Shown here piece after piece: positions 10,648-21,242 of a DNA stretch of 29,259 bases (positions within the stretch are counted from its first letter, which is position 1; each line of letters starts with the position of its first letter). The notes beneath the pieces were generated by a model. That model was not told where the DNA came from, ran no database searches, and worked only from the letters and a program-made list of their open reading frames with translations. The stretch spans positions 1-29,259 of the forward strand of contig LSSK01000386.1 of the NCBI GenBank assembly GCA_001969505.1, written 5' to 3'. The translations under genes were made by a program, and so were the position numbers. This DNA comes from Zancudomyces culisetae. Lineage: Eukaryota; Kickxellomycota; Harpellomycetes; Harpellales; Legeriomycetaceae.

Positions 10648-13600
10648 CTAAACTAACGACGCTTGCGAATTGGTTTGTGACTCTGATAAAAACACACAAT
10701 CTCTAGGAACCATACCAACATTTTCACCGTCACTTTTGTTAATTGCCAATATCCAACCGTCCGAAAACTCCCCAACTATGTATACAACTTGACCCACTTC
10801 TAGTTCTAATTCATCTGTAAGTTCGGGATTGTGTGCCTCGATGGCCTTCATTGGACCCAATGGTGGTTTATAGCGTATACTAAAGTCATACCGATCTGAT
10901 AAAGTATCTGTACTAGCATTTGCATTTCCGTCATACAGGTAAGGTTCATTCTCTGTTGAACGCACAATGTCCTTCGAAAGTTTAGTGCTCATACCAGTCG
11001 TATGCTTGTTGAAAATATCTATTTCAGCAGCATCCTTGTCTCTATTGATTTCAATAATTTTGGCATCCATTTTTACTAATTCGGCTTTCGAATCGCTGTC
11101 ACTATCCTCATGCCTGTTTGTTTGTTTGTTTTGGGTAGGTTTAAATATAGTATTTGTACTTTTACTGAGTTCTGCTATGGATGAACTCGACTCTATGTAT
11201 ACTGTGCTTTTTCTATTTTTTGTAGAATTAGATTTAGCCAATCCTTTGACATTGCTTCTTGAAGGTGGTTCTGATTCTGTTACTGAGCTCAAATCATATG
11301 GTCCTGCCATTTTTGGGATGTTTTGTTGTTTTTTGAATTTGCTCAACTCCTCAATCATTTTTTTTGCCGTCCCTGTATTTGGACCGTTGCGTGTTTCGTT
11401 CTTTATCTTATTTGCCTCTGGAGTTTCCTGCCCCCTAACGTGTTCGTTGCCACTATCTTTTTCAAAAATATCAATATATGTGCTTTTTGGTTCGTGGTCT
11501 TTGTTGTTCAAAATTTTGGGCCTATTATCAGAAGGTTTGTTTTTATATCCCCAAAACTCGCCTACCTTGCTTTTTACCATTTCAGACATCAGCTCAAACA
11601 TACCCTTTTCATTTTTTGCTTCCGCATCTATATCCTTTCCCACTAATTTTGCAGGACTATTGCTTTTTATGAAATGATTAAAACCTGCCAACATATTGTT
11701 TTGCTTTTTTCTACTCGCGTCACCAGCATTAAAAAGGGTGTTTACGCTTGCCTGTTGTTGTTTTTCGCCAAGATTGTACTTGTTTAGTCCAGCTGCATTT
11801 TGTTGGTTTATTTGAGCAGTATATTTATTTTGCATCAGAGCTCCATTATTATTAAAATTACCATTATTAGGAATGCCATATATATCATTACCCCCATGTG
11901 GATTAATGTCTGTCTGAATGTCGTAATGAGAGACCATATTCACATGTGGGTAAATGGCCGCATTTTGAGGCCTCTTGAGGTCATACTCGTCAAAACCTTC
12001 GTTATAATCTGCTCCTTTTCTAACATTATCAAAATATAGCGAAGTATAGTTTGTATCTCTTGGATTAAGTCCATCCGCATGGTGACTTTCACTTTTTTTA
12101 TAAAGAAGAAAATCGTGATTTCTAGTGTCCCCATGTCTATCATTTTTAGGGTTGGTTTGAGGAAGTTCAAAGCTCCAAGAAAGAGGCCTACTGGTACTTG
12201 TAATAGTATCATTGCTATTATTTTTCTCTTGGTACATGTCTTTGCTTTTTGTCTTTTTGTATAGCAGTTTTTTTTCGTCTTTACTAAGCCTCTTAAGTAT
12301 ACTTTTGATCTTTTTTTCCTCGGTGTTGTATTCACTAGAATCTACTTTTTTACCCTTTACTTTACGCTTAGAGTATTCCTTGTCTACATTTGCTGTTTTC
12401 CTATTACTCACATGGCTTTTGTTATGTTTATGAGTGTTTTTCTTTTTGCCTTTATGCTTATCCTTGCTATTTTGGTCACTATCGTCACTGGCATTTTTTG
12501 GTTTCCTTTTGATGAAGCTATCCATAAAATAAGGCATATACTTTATTTTCTTTTTATTTTCCTTCGTCTTATTATCCGCCTTTTGTGATCCTCTAAATGC
12601 TGAAAGATATCCAGATGAAGCCGATTCATTTTTATCAACATTGCCTTTGTTATTTGAACTGGTCAGCATACTTAACAATAGGTTTTTTCCCTTATTTGAA
12701 AGCCGTATACCGCCACTATCCTCCGTTTCGTGTAAATACTGGTTTCCCGTCTGTTTTTCGTTATTTTTCCCAAGACCGTCTATAAGCGACCACCTATTTT
12801 TTGCGGTTGATTTTTTGCCAATCAAAATACCACTTTCTAGCTTTTGAATATCACCAGCATCCAGATTCGCTCTTTGTGTCGGATACCTTGCGTTAGTCTC
12901 AGGTTGAGCGTCCGGCTTTTTCTTTTTTCGATACAGTATAAATAAACCCCAGCATAACAACGCTATACATCCAATAACTAGTATTACTATGAGTGCTATA
13001 ATGCTTTTTTGCAACCCGGAGCCATCATTTGAATTCGGGGTAGAATTAATATTTGGTGTGGTATTCAATTTTGGCGCAATGTTTGTTGTTCTATCGGGAT
13101 TTATCCCTACTAAAAATACAGTGCTACTCTCTTTCTCGGTATCAAGAGTCGAACGCGTAGAAATTCTTGTTGTCTTGCTTTCGTTAATCGAGGTTGTACT
13201 TGTACTTTCCTTAGATGATGCAGTTGAATCTTCGTCTGTATCTTCGGTGCTAAAATCTGTTGATTCGCTAGTGCGTAAAGTTTTTTGAATTTCTTTTGTT
13301 TCTGTCTTTGTCAATGTCACAGTTATTGGAGCTTGTGTTTTGTCCTCTGTTGGTGTTATAACTGGCAATGTATCTGAGCTATCTAAGGTGGGTACGAATA
13401 CCTTTTCTGTTTTTGTAACAATTAAAGTAAGCATCCCATTTGAGCGCTCCTGTTCGTTTACATTTGTTGGCTGACCTGAGATATTTCCGAGACCTTGTGT
13501 TAGCAACATACCCTCAATACTGTCTAATAGATCTTTTTGTGAGGCTTGTTGTACATTTTTTGGGTTGATCTGTGGATCTACGTTGTTACTTTTTGGTGGT

Positions 13601-13791
13601 TCCTTTGCCAAGGGTTCAGGTTTATTATTATTATTTTTTAGTAGATCGGCTTTTAGTTGAGAAAGCTGCCATAGCTTTGCCTGTTTTACATCATTAGGTA
13701 GTGACATTTGTTGTACCACATCCATGATTTTCTCTACCTGATTAACCGAGTCGTCGGAGCCATCACTAACTCCAACGCTTTGGTTATCCAT
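10648..13791 (-). CDS. Single-pass membrane protein with C-terminal SH3 domain
   Basis: Intronless gene for 1047 residues. Residues 1-262 are polar, Ser/Thr/Asn-rich (SSKESTSTTS, TTPNINSTPN), as in a glycosylated outer segment. One strong transmembrane helix covers about 263-287 (IIALIVILVIGCIALLCWGLF), followed by a YRKKKK stop-transfer patch, so the long Lys/Asn-rich part should be cytosolic. The C-terminus, about 981-1036, is an SH3 domain: AIEAHNPELTDELELEVGQ, the DGWILA tryptophan motif, and GMVPRDCV. This topology is seen in fungal membrane SH3 proteins such as Fus1-type proteins, which scaffold polarity or signalling partners through PxxP ligands. No orthologue is claimed. The N-terminus shows no signal peptide, so either the helix itself is the signal anchor or an upstream exon is missing. 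Low-complexity stretches suggest intrinsic disorder. Confidence 0.9.
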   Translation of the reverse strand: MDNQSVGVSDGSDDSVNQVEKIMDVVQQMSLPNDVKQAKLWQLSQLKADLLKNNNNKPEPLAKEPPKSNNVDPQINPKNVQQASQKDLLDSIEGMLLTQGLGNISGQPTNVNEQERSNGMLTLIVTKTEKVFVPTLDSSDTLPVITPTEDKTQAPITVTLTKTETKEIQKTLRTSESTDFSTEDTDEDSTASSKESTSTTSINESKTTRISTRSTLDTEKESSTVFLVGINPDRTTNIAPKLNTTPNINSTPNSNDGSGLQKSIIALIVILVIGCIALLCWGLFILYRKKKKPDAQPETNARYPTQRANLDAGDIQKLESGILIGKKSTAKNRWSLIDGLGKNNEKQTGNQYLHETEDSGGIRLSNKGKNLLLSMLTSSNNKGNVDKNESASSGYLSAFRGSQKADNKTKENKKKIKYMPYFMDSFIKRKPKNASDDSDQNSKDKHKGKKKNTHKHNKSHVSNRKTANVDKEYSKRKVKGKKVDSSEYNTEEKKIKSILKRLSKDEKKLLYKKTKSKDMYQEKNNSNDTITSTSRPLSWSFELPQTNPKNDRHGDTRNHDFLLYKKSESHHADGLNPRDTNYTSLYFDNVRKGADYNEGFDEYDLKRPQNAAIYPHVNMVSHYDIQTDINPHGGNDIYGIPNNGNFNNNGALMQNKYTAQINQQNAAGLNKYNLGEKQQQASVNTLFNAGDASRKKQNNMLAGFNHFIKSNSPAKLVGKDIDAEAKNEKGMFELMSEMVKSKVGEFWGYKNKPSDNRPKILNNKDHEPKSTYIDIFEKDSGNEHVRGQETPEANKIKNETRNGPNTGTAKKMIEELSKFKKQQNIPKMAGPYDLSSVTESEPPSRSNVKGLAKSNSTKNRKSTVYIESSSSIAELSKSTNTIFKPTQNKQTNRHEDSDSDSKAELVKMDAKIIEINRDKDAAEIDIFNKHTTGMSTKLSKDIVRSTENEPYLYDGNANASTDTLSDRYDFSIRYKPPLGPMKAIEAHNPELTDELELEVGQVVYIVGEFSDGWILAINKSDGENVGMVPRDCVFLSESQTNSQASLV

Positions 13792-13800
13792 GTTGTGTCC

Positions 13801-13848
13801 CTAGTCTTTTTTTAATACTATTCTGTATTTTTCTCGAAAGCTCTTCAT
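13801..13848 (-). promoter_or_regulatory. Short in-frame upstream ORF of the SH3 gene
   Basis: A 15-codon ORF, MKSFREKYRIVLKKD, ends in TAG nine bases before the main ATG and in the same frame. It could act as a uORF in the leader. Alternatively, the TAG could be the end of an intron, in which case the main protein would start further upstream. Confidence 0.4.
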
Positions 13849-14387
13849 TTACTGTATTGTTGTGGTATATCTTTATTCCTTTGACTTTATGTTAATCGTT
13901 ATTTACTTCTTCGCTTCTAGTGCTATCGTTTTCATAATTAACACCGATCCTAAGCTTCGTTTAATCAAAATGCACAGTTGTATTGTATACTTAACGGTGT
14001 ATTTTACCAATTAATACTGGATACACCTTTTTTTAGTATATTTTGTGCTGGTAGTATATTAAAATTTTATAAAAAGTATATTATACTTTTGCAACAGTGG
14101 TATGTTTACAGGGATTTATTTCTCTGCTATTTTTTTTTATAATATGTGTTTAACAGCATAGTATCATTTTTTTTATTGAAGCTTAATATTAAAGAATTTG
14201 CTCCCAAACTCTGTGCATATTTAGTAGAGTATCAATACTCCGGACATTTTTTGAATTGTAGGTTCTTTTCAATACATTTTGAAAAGAACATAATTATTGG
14301 GTGTATCCACAAATATGTTATTTGAGTTAAAGAACTATCTAAGCATCCACATAAAGGCAAAATTGTCTCTATTTTTTTTCATATACT
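13849..14387. other. Upstream region of the SH3 gene
   Basis: Very AT-rich. A further minus-strand ATG near 13965 opens ten codons (MKTIALEAKK) before TAA. No other signal was recognised; it is probably promoter. Confidence 0.4.
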
Positions 14388-14673
14388 TTAACTAAAATTC
14401 TTGTAAAAATAACAAAATGCACTTAATCCTTCCCCTCTTTCGAGTTGTGGTAATGTATGTACCTTCTTTTTTTTTACCCTCCTCCCTTCTCTCCTCTCAT
14501 GTTTCTGCATCCTCTTTTTAACAAACGTAATATCACGTCCAACATTCACCACTGCACTTTTTTCAGCAATCAACTTGCTCACGCAGCATAGTTCATGATC
14601 AATATTCTCGTTTAGCCACGATTATAGTATTTAAAGACGATAAATTTGGTGTCTTTTTATTGTATCTTGCCAT
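14388..14673 (-). pseudogene. Possible small gene interrupted by a frame change
   Basis: An ATG at 14673 opens MARYNKKTPNLSSLNTII, then VAKREY, and stops at a TGA around 14599. The +1 frame is open over the same point and continues as DHELCCVSKLIAEKSAVVN and onward through a Lys/Arg-rich segment (KKRMQKHERREGRR) to 14388. The two parts together resemble one small basic protein broken by one base. The explanation could be a real frameshift, a sequencing error, an unusual intron, or chance. No family was recognised. It would be divergent from the candidate at 14946. Confidence 0.25.
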
Positions 14674-14945
14674 CACACCTTTATTGGATAATAAACCTAC
14701 ATGTTTTTGCTTTGTCCTCACTTTTAGGACCATTTTTTCCTATTTTGGCAACAAAAAAATGCAAATATAAATGACTGTGCGGGGTATTGACAATCAGAAT
14801 ACGCTTCATTTATTCATTTTTTGCTTTTTATCTTTCCTCACACCCCTCCCCTCCAAAAAAAAATAATGACATTGGATTAAAAAGCTTGTCCTAGAATAAT
14901 CATGTGTACTATTTTTGTGCACCAAGTAAGCCTAACAGCCAAGCA

Positions 14946-15427
14946 ATGTTCAGTTCTAAATCCATAATTCTAAAATTAGGGTAAGTATTCGTGATCTGTG
15001 TGTTATAGAATATAATGAGTTTTAGCACAAATTATTACATTTCTAAATTCCGCCATGTACAAAAGCTGAGTAAATTTATATGGTCTTTTTTATACTTTTT
15101 TTTTTTGGAAAAAATCGCTACTTTGAACTTTCTTTATTTGAAGGTACACTTGAGTTATTAAGTAGTCTCTTTGTTGAGATATAAAAAAATGCTGTACGAA
15201 TTATACAAGCTATAACACAAGATTTTAAAGCTGGACTGCCACCTTAGCTGGTCTACAATTATTTAGTACTATAAAAGGTATTCGTATATCAGAAATCTAA
15301 ACCCAGTCTTTCGTTTTGGGATGTCAAACAAAGAGAATGCTTTTTTGAATTTCAGGATGCAAGTGTATTATTTGCAAATAGTAACCTATACAACATGATG
15401 GCACTAGAATCATACGACTACAATTGA
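14946..15427 (+). CDS. Candidate small spliced gene, unknown
   Basis: Predicted exons are 14946-14980 (MFSSKSIILKLG, donor GTAAGT), 15026-15069 (TNYYISKFRHVQKL), 15144 to about 15172 (STLELLSSLF) and a terminal exon 15356-15427 (DASVLFANSNLYNMMALESY, then DYN and stop). Phases are 2, 1 and 0. The first intron is 45 bases. The last donor would be GTTGAG, which is weak, so another small exon may lie between 15172 and 15356. The protein would be about 59 residues, with no recognised family. The reading frames agree across three joins, which argues against chance, but the gene is unproven. Confidence 0.4.
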
Positions 15428-16487
15428 AGCCTAAAATTTGTTTTTAATATAGCGATAATGGGGAGAGAAGATACATATAAATATACAGATAGAACTATTT
15501 TTTTAGTTATTCAAACCACATAAATGGCTATTTGATCAAATCTGTCCTTTCCCAATTCAAAAAATGTCTTTTAAGCAGTATAAACCAAAAGATATTAAAA
15601 TTGATCATATATATGCTCGATTTTAAGGCAAAGGGATATATACTATTTATCGTTTTCGTAGCGTAAGTAAACATTATATTGAACGGTTTGCACTGATTTA
15701 TTACATCTCGTGATTTGGTATGTTTAGGAATATGGTAAATGTCAAGGTTTAAATCAAAACAGCTTTAAATAGTGGTTTTTCCTACATACACTTTCGGTAT
15801 AAACATGAAAGGTGCACGAAGCCTCGATTAAACACAAATCAACAATGAAACGATTGGTTTGCAATTGTAGTTGGAGTTATAGTTTGTAGGTGTACTGTTT
15901 GTTTTCTAGTTTACCAAACTTTGTTAACATATGTATACTTGTAAATGGTTAGCTTAAGAGATAGTTTGGTACAGCCTCTTTTAATTGATTGGATTCTTAG
16001 GGGGGGGGGGGTGATATACAGCTATACATCAACAAATTATACGTGGTAACTGGGTCTCTGAAACTGCGTCCACGATTAGTTTTTTGTACTAAGCTTTTTG
16101 AGTTGCTCAGATGATTTTTTTTAATAAAAAAGCAACAACCCATTTAGTTAGTTCTGTCACAAAGAACCCTCTCCCTCTATTCTTGGAATAAGTATGATTC
16201 TAATATAAGGTTTAGAAAACACCATCTTCCCAGATACAATCTTTTTTTTTTGTCAAACTTGATTCGTAATATAGCAAAAATATCGATCAAATAAGATGAA
16301 TTTCAACTTTGTGCTTAAAGCCCAATTAAATGAAAAACCACCCACCCAGCTTTCTCAAGAGTTTATATTTCTAACTTTTTTCCTCGCTTTCACACTTACA
16401 TTCAAATTATACTATAAAAAAAAGTAGCTTTTAAAATACAAAACAAGTAAACAGTAGGCACAGAGATCGGAAATAGAGGTTTAAATA
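15428..16487. other. Intergenic region before NSE3
   Basis: AT-rich, with no supported ORF. It contains a 12-base G run at 16000-16011. The last 100 bases probably include the NSE3 promoter and leader. Confidence 0.5.
16000..16011. repeat. Homopolymer G12
   Basis: Twelve consecutive G bases in an AT-rich intergenic region. The length may be unstable or poorly sequenced. Confidence 0.85.
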
Positions 16488-17729
16488 ATGAATGAAACGC
16501 AGGTATAGTTTAAGCTTAGTTTACGTACCCTAAAATCAAGCAATTGTATACCCACTCTTCGGAATATTCTTGGATTAACATCCATATTTGTTGGTTTGTG
16601 TTGAGAATAGGTAAATGAAAACATTCAACGAGCTGCAGTCGATTTGGTAAGATTGGCTTTATCCCACGAATACAATAGAAAGCCACTACGAAAAGAAGAT
16701 ATTAAAGAGAAAGGTGAATGCAATGTGATTTGTGCTTTGTTTTGTTTTTTGTTTTTTCATTTATCACTGGTCCTAGGCGAATAAATAATATTATATATTT
16801 ATTTCAAAAGCAAATGCTAACTAAAAACGAAAACAAATACTTGTATGTTAGTTCTCTCAACTCATCTAAATGTAACCTTCAAAGAAGTATTTGCATGCAC
16901 ACAGCAAAATCTGAGAGATTTCTTTGGTTACGAGCTAGTGGAATTGCCCTCAAAGAGAAAAAACACAAGTAATAAATCATCCTTTTTTTCATTCAAGTAT
17001 GTATAGCATTTAAATGATCTCTAAATATACTTTTCCCTAAAACCGATAGAGCGAAAGGGTACAAGCAATGCTAGTAGTGGCAGATATACATTGAAAAATA
17101 TTTTATCGCTAGAAGATCGGAAAAAATATCCACCTATTTGGCTCAAAGATGAGGAAAGCTTTAATGGAGTCGTTGCAGTTGTATTGAGTATTGTTTTTTT
17201 GACTCATGGGACAATATCCGCAGGTACAAAATAATTGCGTTTTCTCGATCCTTTATTATAACTTTGCACTTTTAAAAACTTACATTATCTATTTTTGCAT
17301 TTAGAAACACTATTGATGCGTGTTGAGCAACTGCAGTTGCCATACTTATCAATTTTTGAGGGTCTACTACAACAAGATGCACGAACACGCGCTATAGAAA
17401 TGCTAGGCTACATGGTTAAGTCAGAATATTTGATCAAGAACGAAATATTTTCAGATATTTCTGGCTCCTCGCGAGCACAAAGCAGTCATGGGACTATTAA
17501 TCAAAGTATTCAGGCTGACAACCTCGGTGGTCTGTTTGATTTCAGCTGGGGTCCAAGAGCTTTTGTTGAGTATGATTACTTTGATTTGGCACACTTTATC
17601 GGAGAAGTTTTAGACACCGATCCAGATTCAAATTTCTTACTAAGAATATCACGCGTATCTGGAAAATCAATTACGGAGGAACAGCCTGGTGAAAGTTTAG
17701 ACCAGACCCAAGAGCAGCAGCCTGTTTAG
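16488..17729 (+). CDS. NSE3: MAGE-domain protein, SMC5/6 subunit Nse3
   Basis: Five exons, 16488-16502, 16611-16713, 16885-16968, 17050-17223 and 17305-17729, give 266 residues. Nearly the whole protein is a MAGE homology domain: AAVDLVRLALSHEYNRKPLR with KEDI (residues 13-36), QQNLRDFFGYELVELPSKR (46-64), GVVAVVLSIVFLTHGTIS (107-124), a second winged-helix part with ARTRAIEMLGYMVKSEYL (151-168), and the hallmark WGPRA at 207-211. In fungi the MAGE protein is Nse3, which with Nse1 and Nse4 forms the kleisin-bridging subcomplex of SMC5/6 in DNA repair and replication. Exon 3 is essential, because without it the conserved FFGYELV block is lost. The first coding exon is only five codons. An AATAAA lies at 17922-17927. 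The C-terminal 30 residues are Gln/Glu-rich. Confidence 0.93.
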
Positions 17730-18912
17730 CCGGTACAGATTGTACATCTCAACATACTTTACTCCCGTGCATATGAATTTCCCAGTATTATTCGGAGGAA
17801 ACAGACAAACGCTCGAAAACTTTTTTAAATACCCACTTTTTTTTCTATAGCCGGATCGTTGTATTTTAGTCAAGACATTATCCTTTTTAGAGACATTTAG
17901 TCGTGTAAATTTGTGTAAGTCAATAAAAATTAATCGTACCTAATCTACGTTGTACTTTATGCTTATGTTTGTGCTTTTTGTTGTATTCACGCATAGTAAA
18001 TACCATTTCCACCTCAAAAAATCATTTTCTTGGGTAGCATGAGCTTACATCCCTTTATCTAAATGATGGTGATAAAAAAAACAACTTGATAATAGTAGAA
18101 CATGCGCAGGTCCATAAAAAACATCCACGATAGTAGATTGGTGTAAATCCTATCGAAAACAACATACTACATCTTTAGGGCTAATATCGTGTTTTTTTCT
18201 GATTTTTTTATTTATTTAGCACCTAACATTGCTATACTAACCAGCTGCTTATTCCAGCTACGGGAAACTCACGTGTTTTTTATCTTTTGTTTTTTAAACA
18301 AGCACCTTAAATTAATTGCCGGAATTAAGAGCTTTTAGAAATACAAGATGGACGATTTCTTTTTTTCTTGGAGGTTAGATAGGTGGGGGGCTATTTGAAT
18401 TCTATATTTAGAACTTACTCGTAATCGCCGTAGGCAGAAATATACCGATAGGTACAATTTTATTATTTTGAAGGATAAGCTTTTATTTGATTGGTTTGGT
18501 ACCTATAGCTGAACCGACCTTGGTGGTTAGAGTCTGTACATTGACCAAGAGGATGTGACTAAGTGGATGTTGTATATAGGATTCATTTTTTATTATTAGC
18601 ATTTTATGCTATATTTACTTTGTAATTTCAGTTTGCAAACAAGAAAACAGTTTGGTGGTTATAGCTATAAATAGTTGGTTTATAAAGAGTATTTCCCAGG
18701 ATGTTTACAAAAACAAATCGATAAATGTTCCACGTCAACTTTCTACTAGTTAATAGGTCTAAATAAACTGCAAAAATTATATTTGACACACTCGGCATAA
18801 TTAAAGTACAACACGTTTTAAATAAGTAGAAAAGCTTGGGAAGATAGCAAGGACACACGCATAAGCATAACATTCAATAGTACTTCAAAGAATAGGCATA
18901 AACATAAGCAAA
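17730..18912. other. Intergenic region, NSE3 to J protein
   Basis: Begins with the NSE3 3' UTR (AATAAA at 17922). The element CTCACGTGTTTT lies at 18268-18279 and recurs at 20432. The minus-strand ORF at 18628-18873 is Cys/Phe/Leu-rich and unsupported. Nothing else is recognised. Confidence 0.45.
18268..18279. promoter_or_regulatory. CACGTG E-box (copy 1 of CTCACGTGTTTT)
   Basis: CACGTG is the core site of fungal bHLH factors such as Pho4 and Cbf1. The same 12 bases recur at 20432-20443, on the other side of the J-protein gene. Confidence 0.3.
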
Positions 18913-18942
18913 GCTAAACTAAACTAAACTAAATCAAACTAA
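18913..18942. repeat. CTAAA repeats in the J-protein leader
   Basis: A short array of CTAAA/AAACT units runs directly up to the ATG of the J-protein gene. It is probably within the 5' UTR. Confidence 0.7.
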
Positions 18943-20000
18943 ATGGAACAGAACATGCTATCAGTAAAACAGATATCTAATGGTGAATCTTCGGAAAGCA
19001 AAAATCATACAAATGGAAGTGTTTCCAAGAGAAAAGTAAACATGGTCTTAAGCTATAGCGAAGAATCGGGTGAAAATGAAGCACACATGGCCGACCTAGT
19101 CGCAAAAAACATAATTGCCAATAAACATGACAGGTATACGGTTCTAGGTGCTACACCTTCTGATCTAGTGAAAGATATAAAGAGAAAATATAGAAAGGTG
19201 AGCTTCATATTTTTTTTATAGATAACGACAAAAAGGAACAAGCAGTTAAAAGTAAAATATATAACTACCATAGCTTGCATTCATGTATCATCCAGACAAG
19301 AACAGAGCTCCGTATGCTACTGAAGTATTTAAAAGTAAACCTTTCATTTTATTCACCCTGGTACACATAAAGGCTTTATATGTACATGTACTACAAATAA
19401 ACAAGTATAACACCATCAATTATATTATACTAAACCGCGTTATTATGATAACTTTAATAAATGTTAGTCATTTCAAATGCATTTCTCGAATTTATGGAGC
19501 TATTAAAAGACAAAAATACAAACAGCGATGAACCTAGTGTTGGCAGGAAGAGAACCAACATCAGTAGGGATTTGTGGAGCCCGCAGGAAATATTTGAACA
19601 TTACTTTGGAGAGGAATATAGAAGTAAGGACTGTTTTTATTTTACCAAAGTCGACTATTATTTTACTTTTTGCGCACAGTATACTTATAAAGTTAATCTG
19701 TCACATATTTGAAACCGAAAAGTTTTATAATCAAAAAGAAATAAATGCTAAAGAACGGTACATTTTTAAATAGATGTATCATCGGAGTACGAGAAAGATT
19801 ACAACAAAGAAACAAGAAGACACAGATATAAAGGCACACGGGAGCCTAGAGATGAGGAACGTGATAAAAAGCACATGTTTTACATGCGCTATAGCAGATA
19901 TGGTTGTTGTGGAGGGTGTTGCTCCACCTTCACGCCAATTTTAGTTTCATTCTTAATTTTGCTTTTTGCAACACTACTTAGCTTTATAGGGCTCAACTAG
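18943..20000 (+). CDS. Tail-anchored J-domain protein, HLJ1/DNAJB12-like
   Basis: Four exons, 18943-19197, 19274-19334, 19468-19623 and 19774-20000, give 232 residues. The J domain starts near residue 62 (HDRYTVLGATPSD) and continues DIKRKYRKLAFMYHPDKN, with the catalytic HPD at 91-93 that stimulates Hsp70 ATPase, then APYATEVFK. The helix-IV element around R..YD, usual after the J core, is replaced by MELLKDKNTNSDEPS. One hydrophobic helix at about 212-230 ends two residues before the C-terminus, and a CCGGCC cluster (202-207) sits just ahead of it. This fits a tail-anchored ER Hsp40 that recruits cytosolic Hsp70, as in yeast Hlj1; the DNAJB12 luminal domain is absent. Single-frame readings break at each intron. 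The ER location is inferred. Confidence 0.93.
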
Positions 20001-20431
20001 GCTATGTTGAACTGAATAGCGTTTGTGAATAGAATATATGACGCGTAAGTGGCTATCGATATAGTGAGCAGATATACATATGGCAGTATTTTAGAACTTA
20101 CCAAGAAGTGGATCAAAATTGATACTTATTTGGGCTATCATCATCTTTGGTAATGTAAATGGCGTCCTAACAGTGCGTTTTTTGGGCATTTAGACGAAAA
20201 ACAGCTAGCTTCAAGTATTATTTTAGAATTTAATGTAGTTTATCTTTTTTTTTAATCTCTACAACACGACATCGAGCAACAGTAATAGGGTTTAATCCTA
20301 AGCCCATGGAAATCAAGCTCTATTCTAAATTGGTATTTAAATATAAGATTGGATAGCATATTGCATAACAAGTGTGTCATATATGTTCAACCATGTTTAA
20401 AAAACAACATTGGTCACAAAGCCCAAAGTTA

Positions 20432-20443
20432 CTCACGTGTTTT
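20432..20443. promoter_or_regulatory. CACGTG E-box (copy 2 of CTCACGTGTTTT)
   Basis: Same 12-base sequence as at 18268-18279. It lies about 1 kb upstream of the bHLH gene. Function is inferred from the E-box core only. Confidence 0.3.
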
Positions 20444-21205
20444 GAACATTTGTTCATATTCCATTACATAGTTCACAATACAGGTTTATTTTCTTAGAGA
20501 TAAATACAGGGATTTTGATGTTTAGTTTAGACTATTCAAGATTGATTTTGAATGATTCTTGGAACCCCAGATCATGGCCAGTACTGTGTTTTTTGGGGGA
20601 GAGGGAGGGGGCAAATGTGTACACGTGTATATACCAATAATTCCTTCCTCATTGGTAAATCACCTATGTGAGCTAGATGATACTATTTTTTAGCTCATAA
20701 TATTCAACTATTTCCTTCCCCCTCACTCTCCCAGTATAAGCACTTTTTAGCTTCAAACACACCTAAACACGAGCCTCCAAAATATTTTGTGAATAGAGCA
20801 AGTCACGAGTCTGGATGTCTAGCATTTTTTTAGTTTTCCCGTACTTGGTTTACGTAACAGCTTGATTTTAGGTGATCTAAGGGTTTTATTTTCGGTATTA
20901 TCAATGCAAGTCAAATCATTAAATTGTAATAACTGCAGCTTCTTAGTTCCATGATTCGTTTTATCTAATTCCTGACAAAAGCAATAATTTCTCTCCAATA
21001 ATAATGCGAGAAAAATAGCAAATTGTTTTGTATAAGCTAAATCTCAAGCATCAACAAAATTGAAATGACCTCAAAAGTAGGGTTGGTTTTGACTAGAAAA
21101 AAAACCCCCCATGCATGAATCGTGAAACCGGGATGTAGCCAAGCCGTAAATGTGAAACAGAATTGTTGAAAAGCACCGTTTGCAAAAACTGTTGTTTTTC
21201 CTTTG

Positions 21206-21242
21206 TATCACTATATCACTATATCACTATATCACTATATCA
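21206..21242. repeat. Tandem repeat, TATCACTA x4.6
   Basis: Four perfect 8-base units followed by TATCA. Intergenic minisatellite. Confidence 0.95.

Noticed and set aside
10967-11677. 236-codon plus-strand ORF inside the SH3 gene
   Set aside because: It is antisense to a well-supported protein, and its Leu/Phe/Ser-rich make-up is the expected shadow of Lys/Asn/Glu codons.
16718-16972. 84-codon ORF upstream of NSE3 exon 4
   Set aside because: It overlaps the true NSE3 exon at 16885-16968 in a different frame; the MAGE motif lies in the other frame.
19053-19280. Minus-strand ORF over the first exons of the J-protein gene
   Set aside because: It is antisense to the J domain; the plus strand has the HPD motif and consistent splice phases.
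21121-21180. tRNA-like start (GATGTAGCCAAGCCGTAA)
   Set aside because: No B box or acceptor-stem pairing follows, so a tRNA is not supported.
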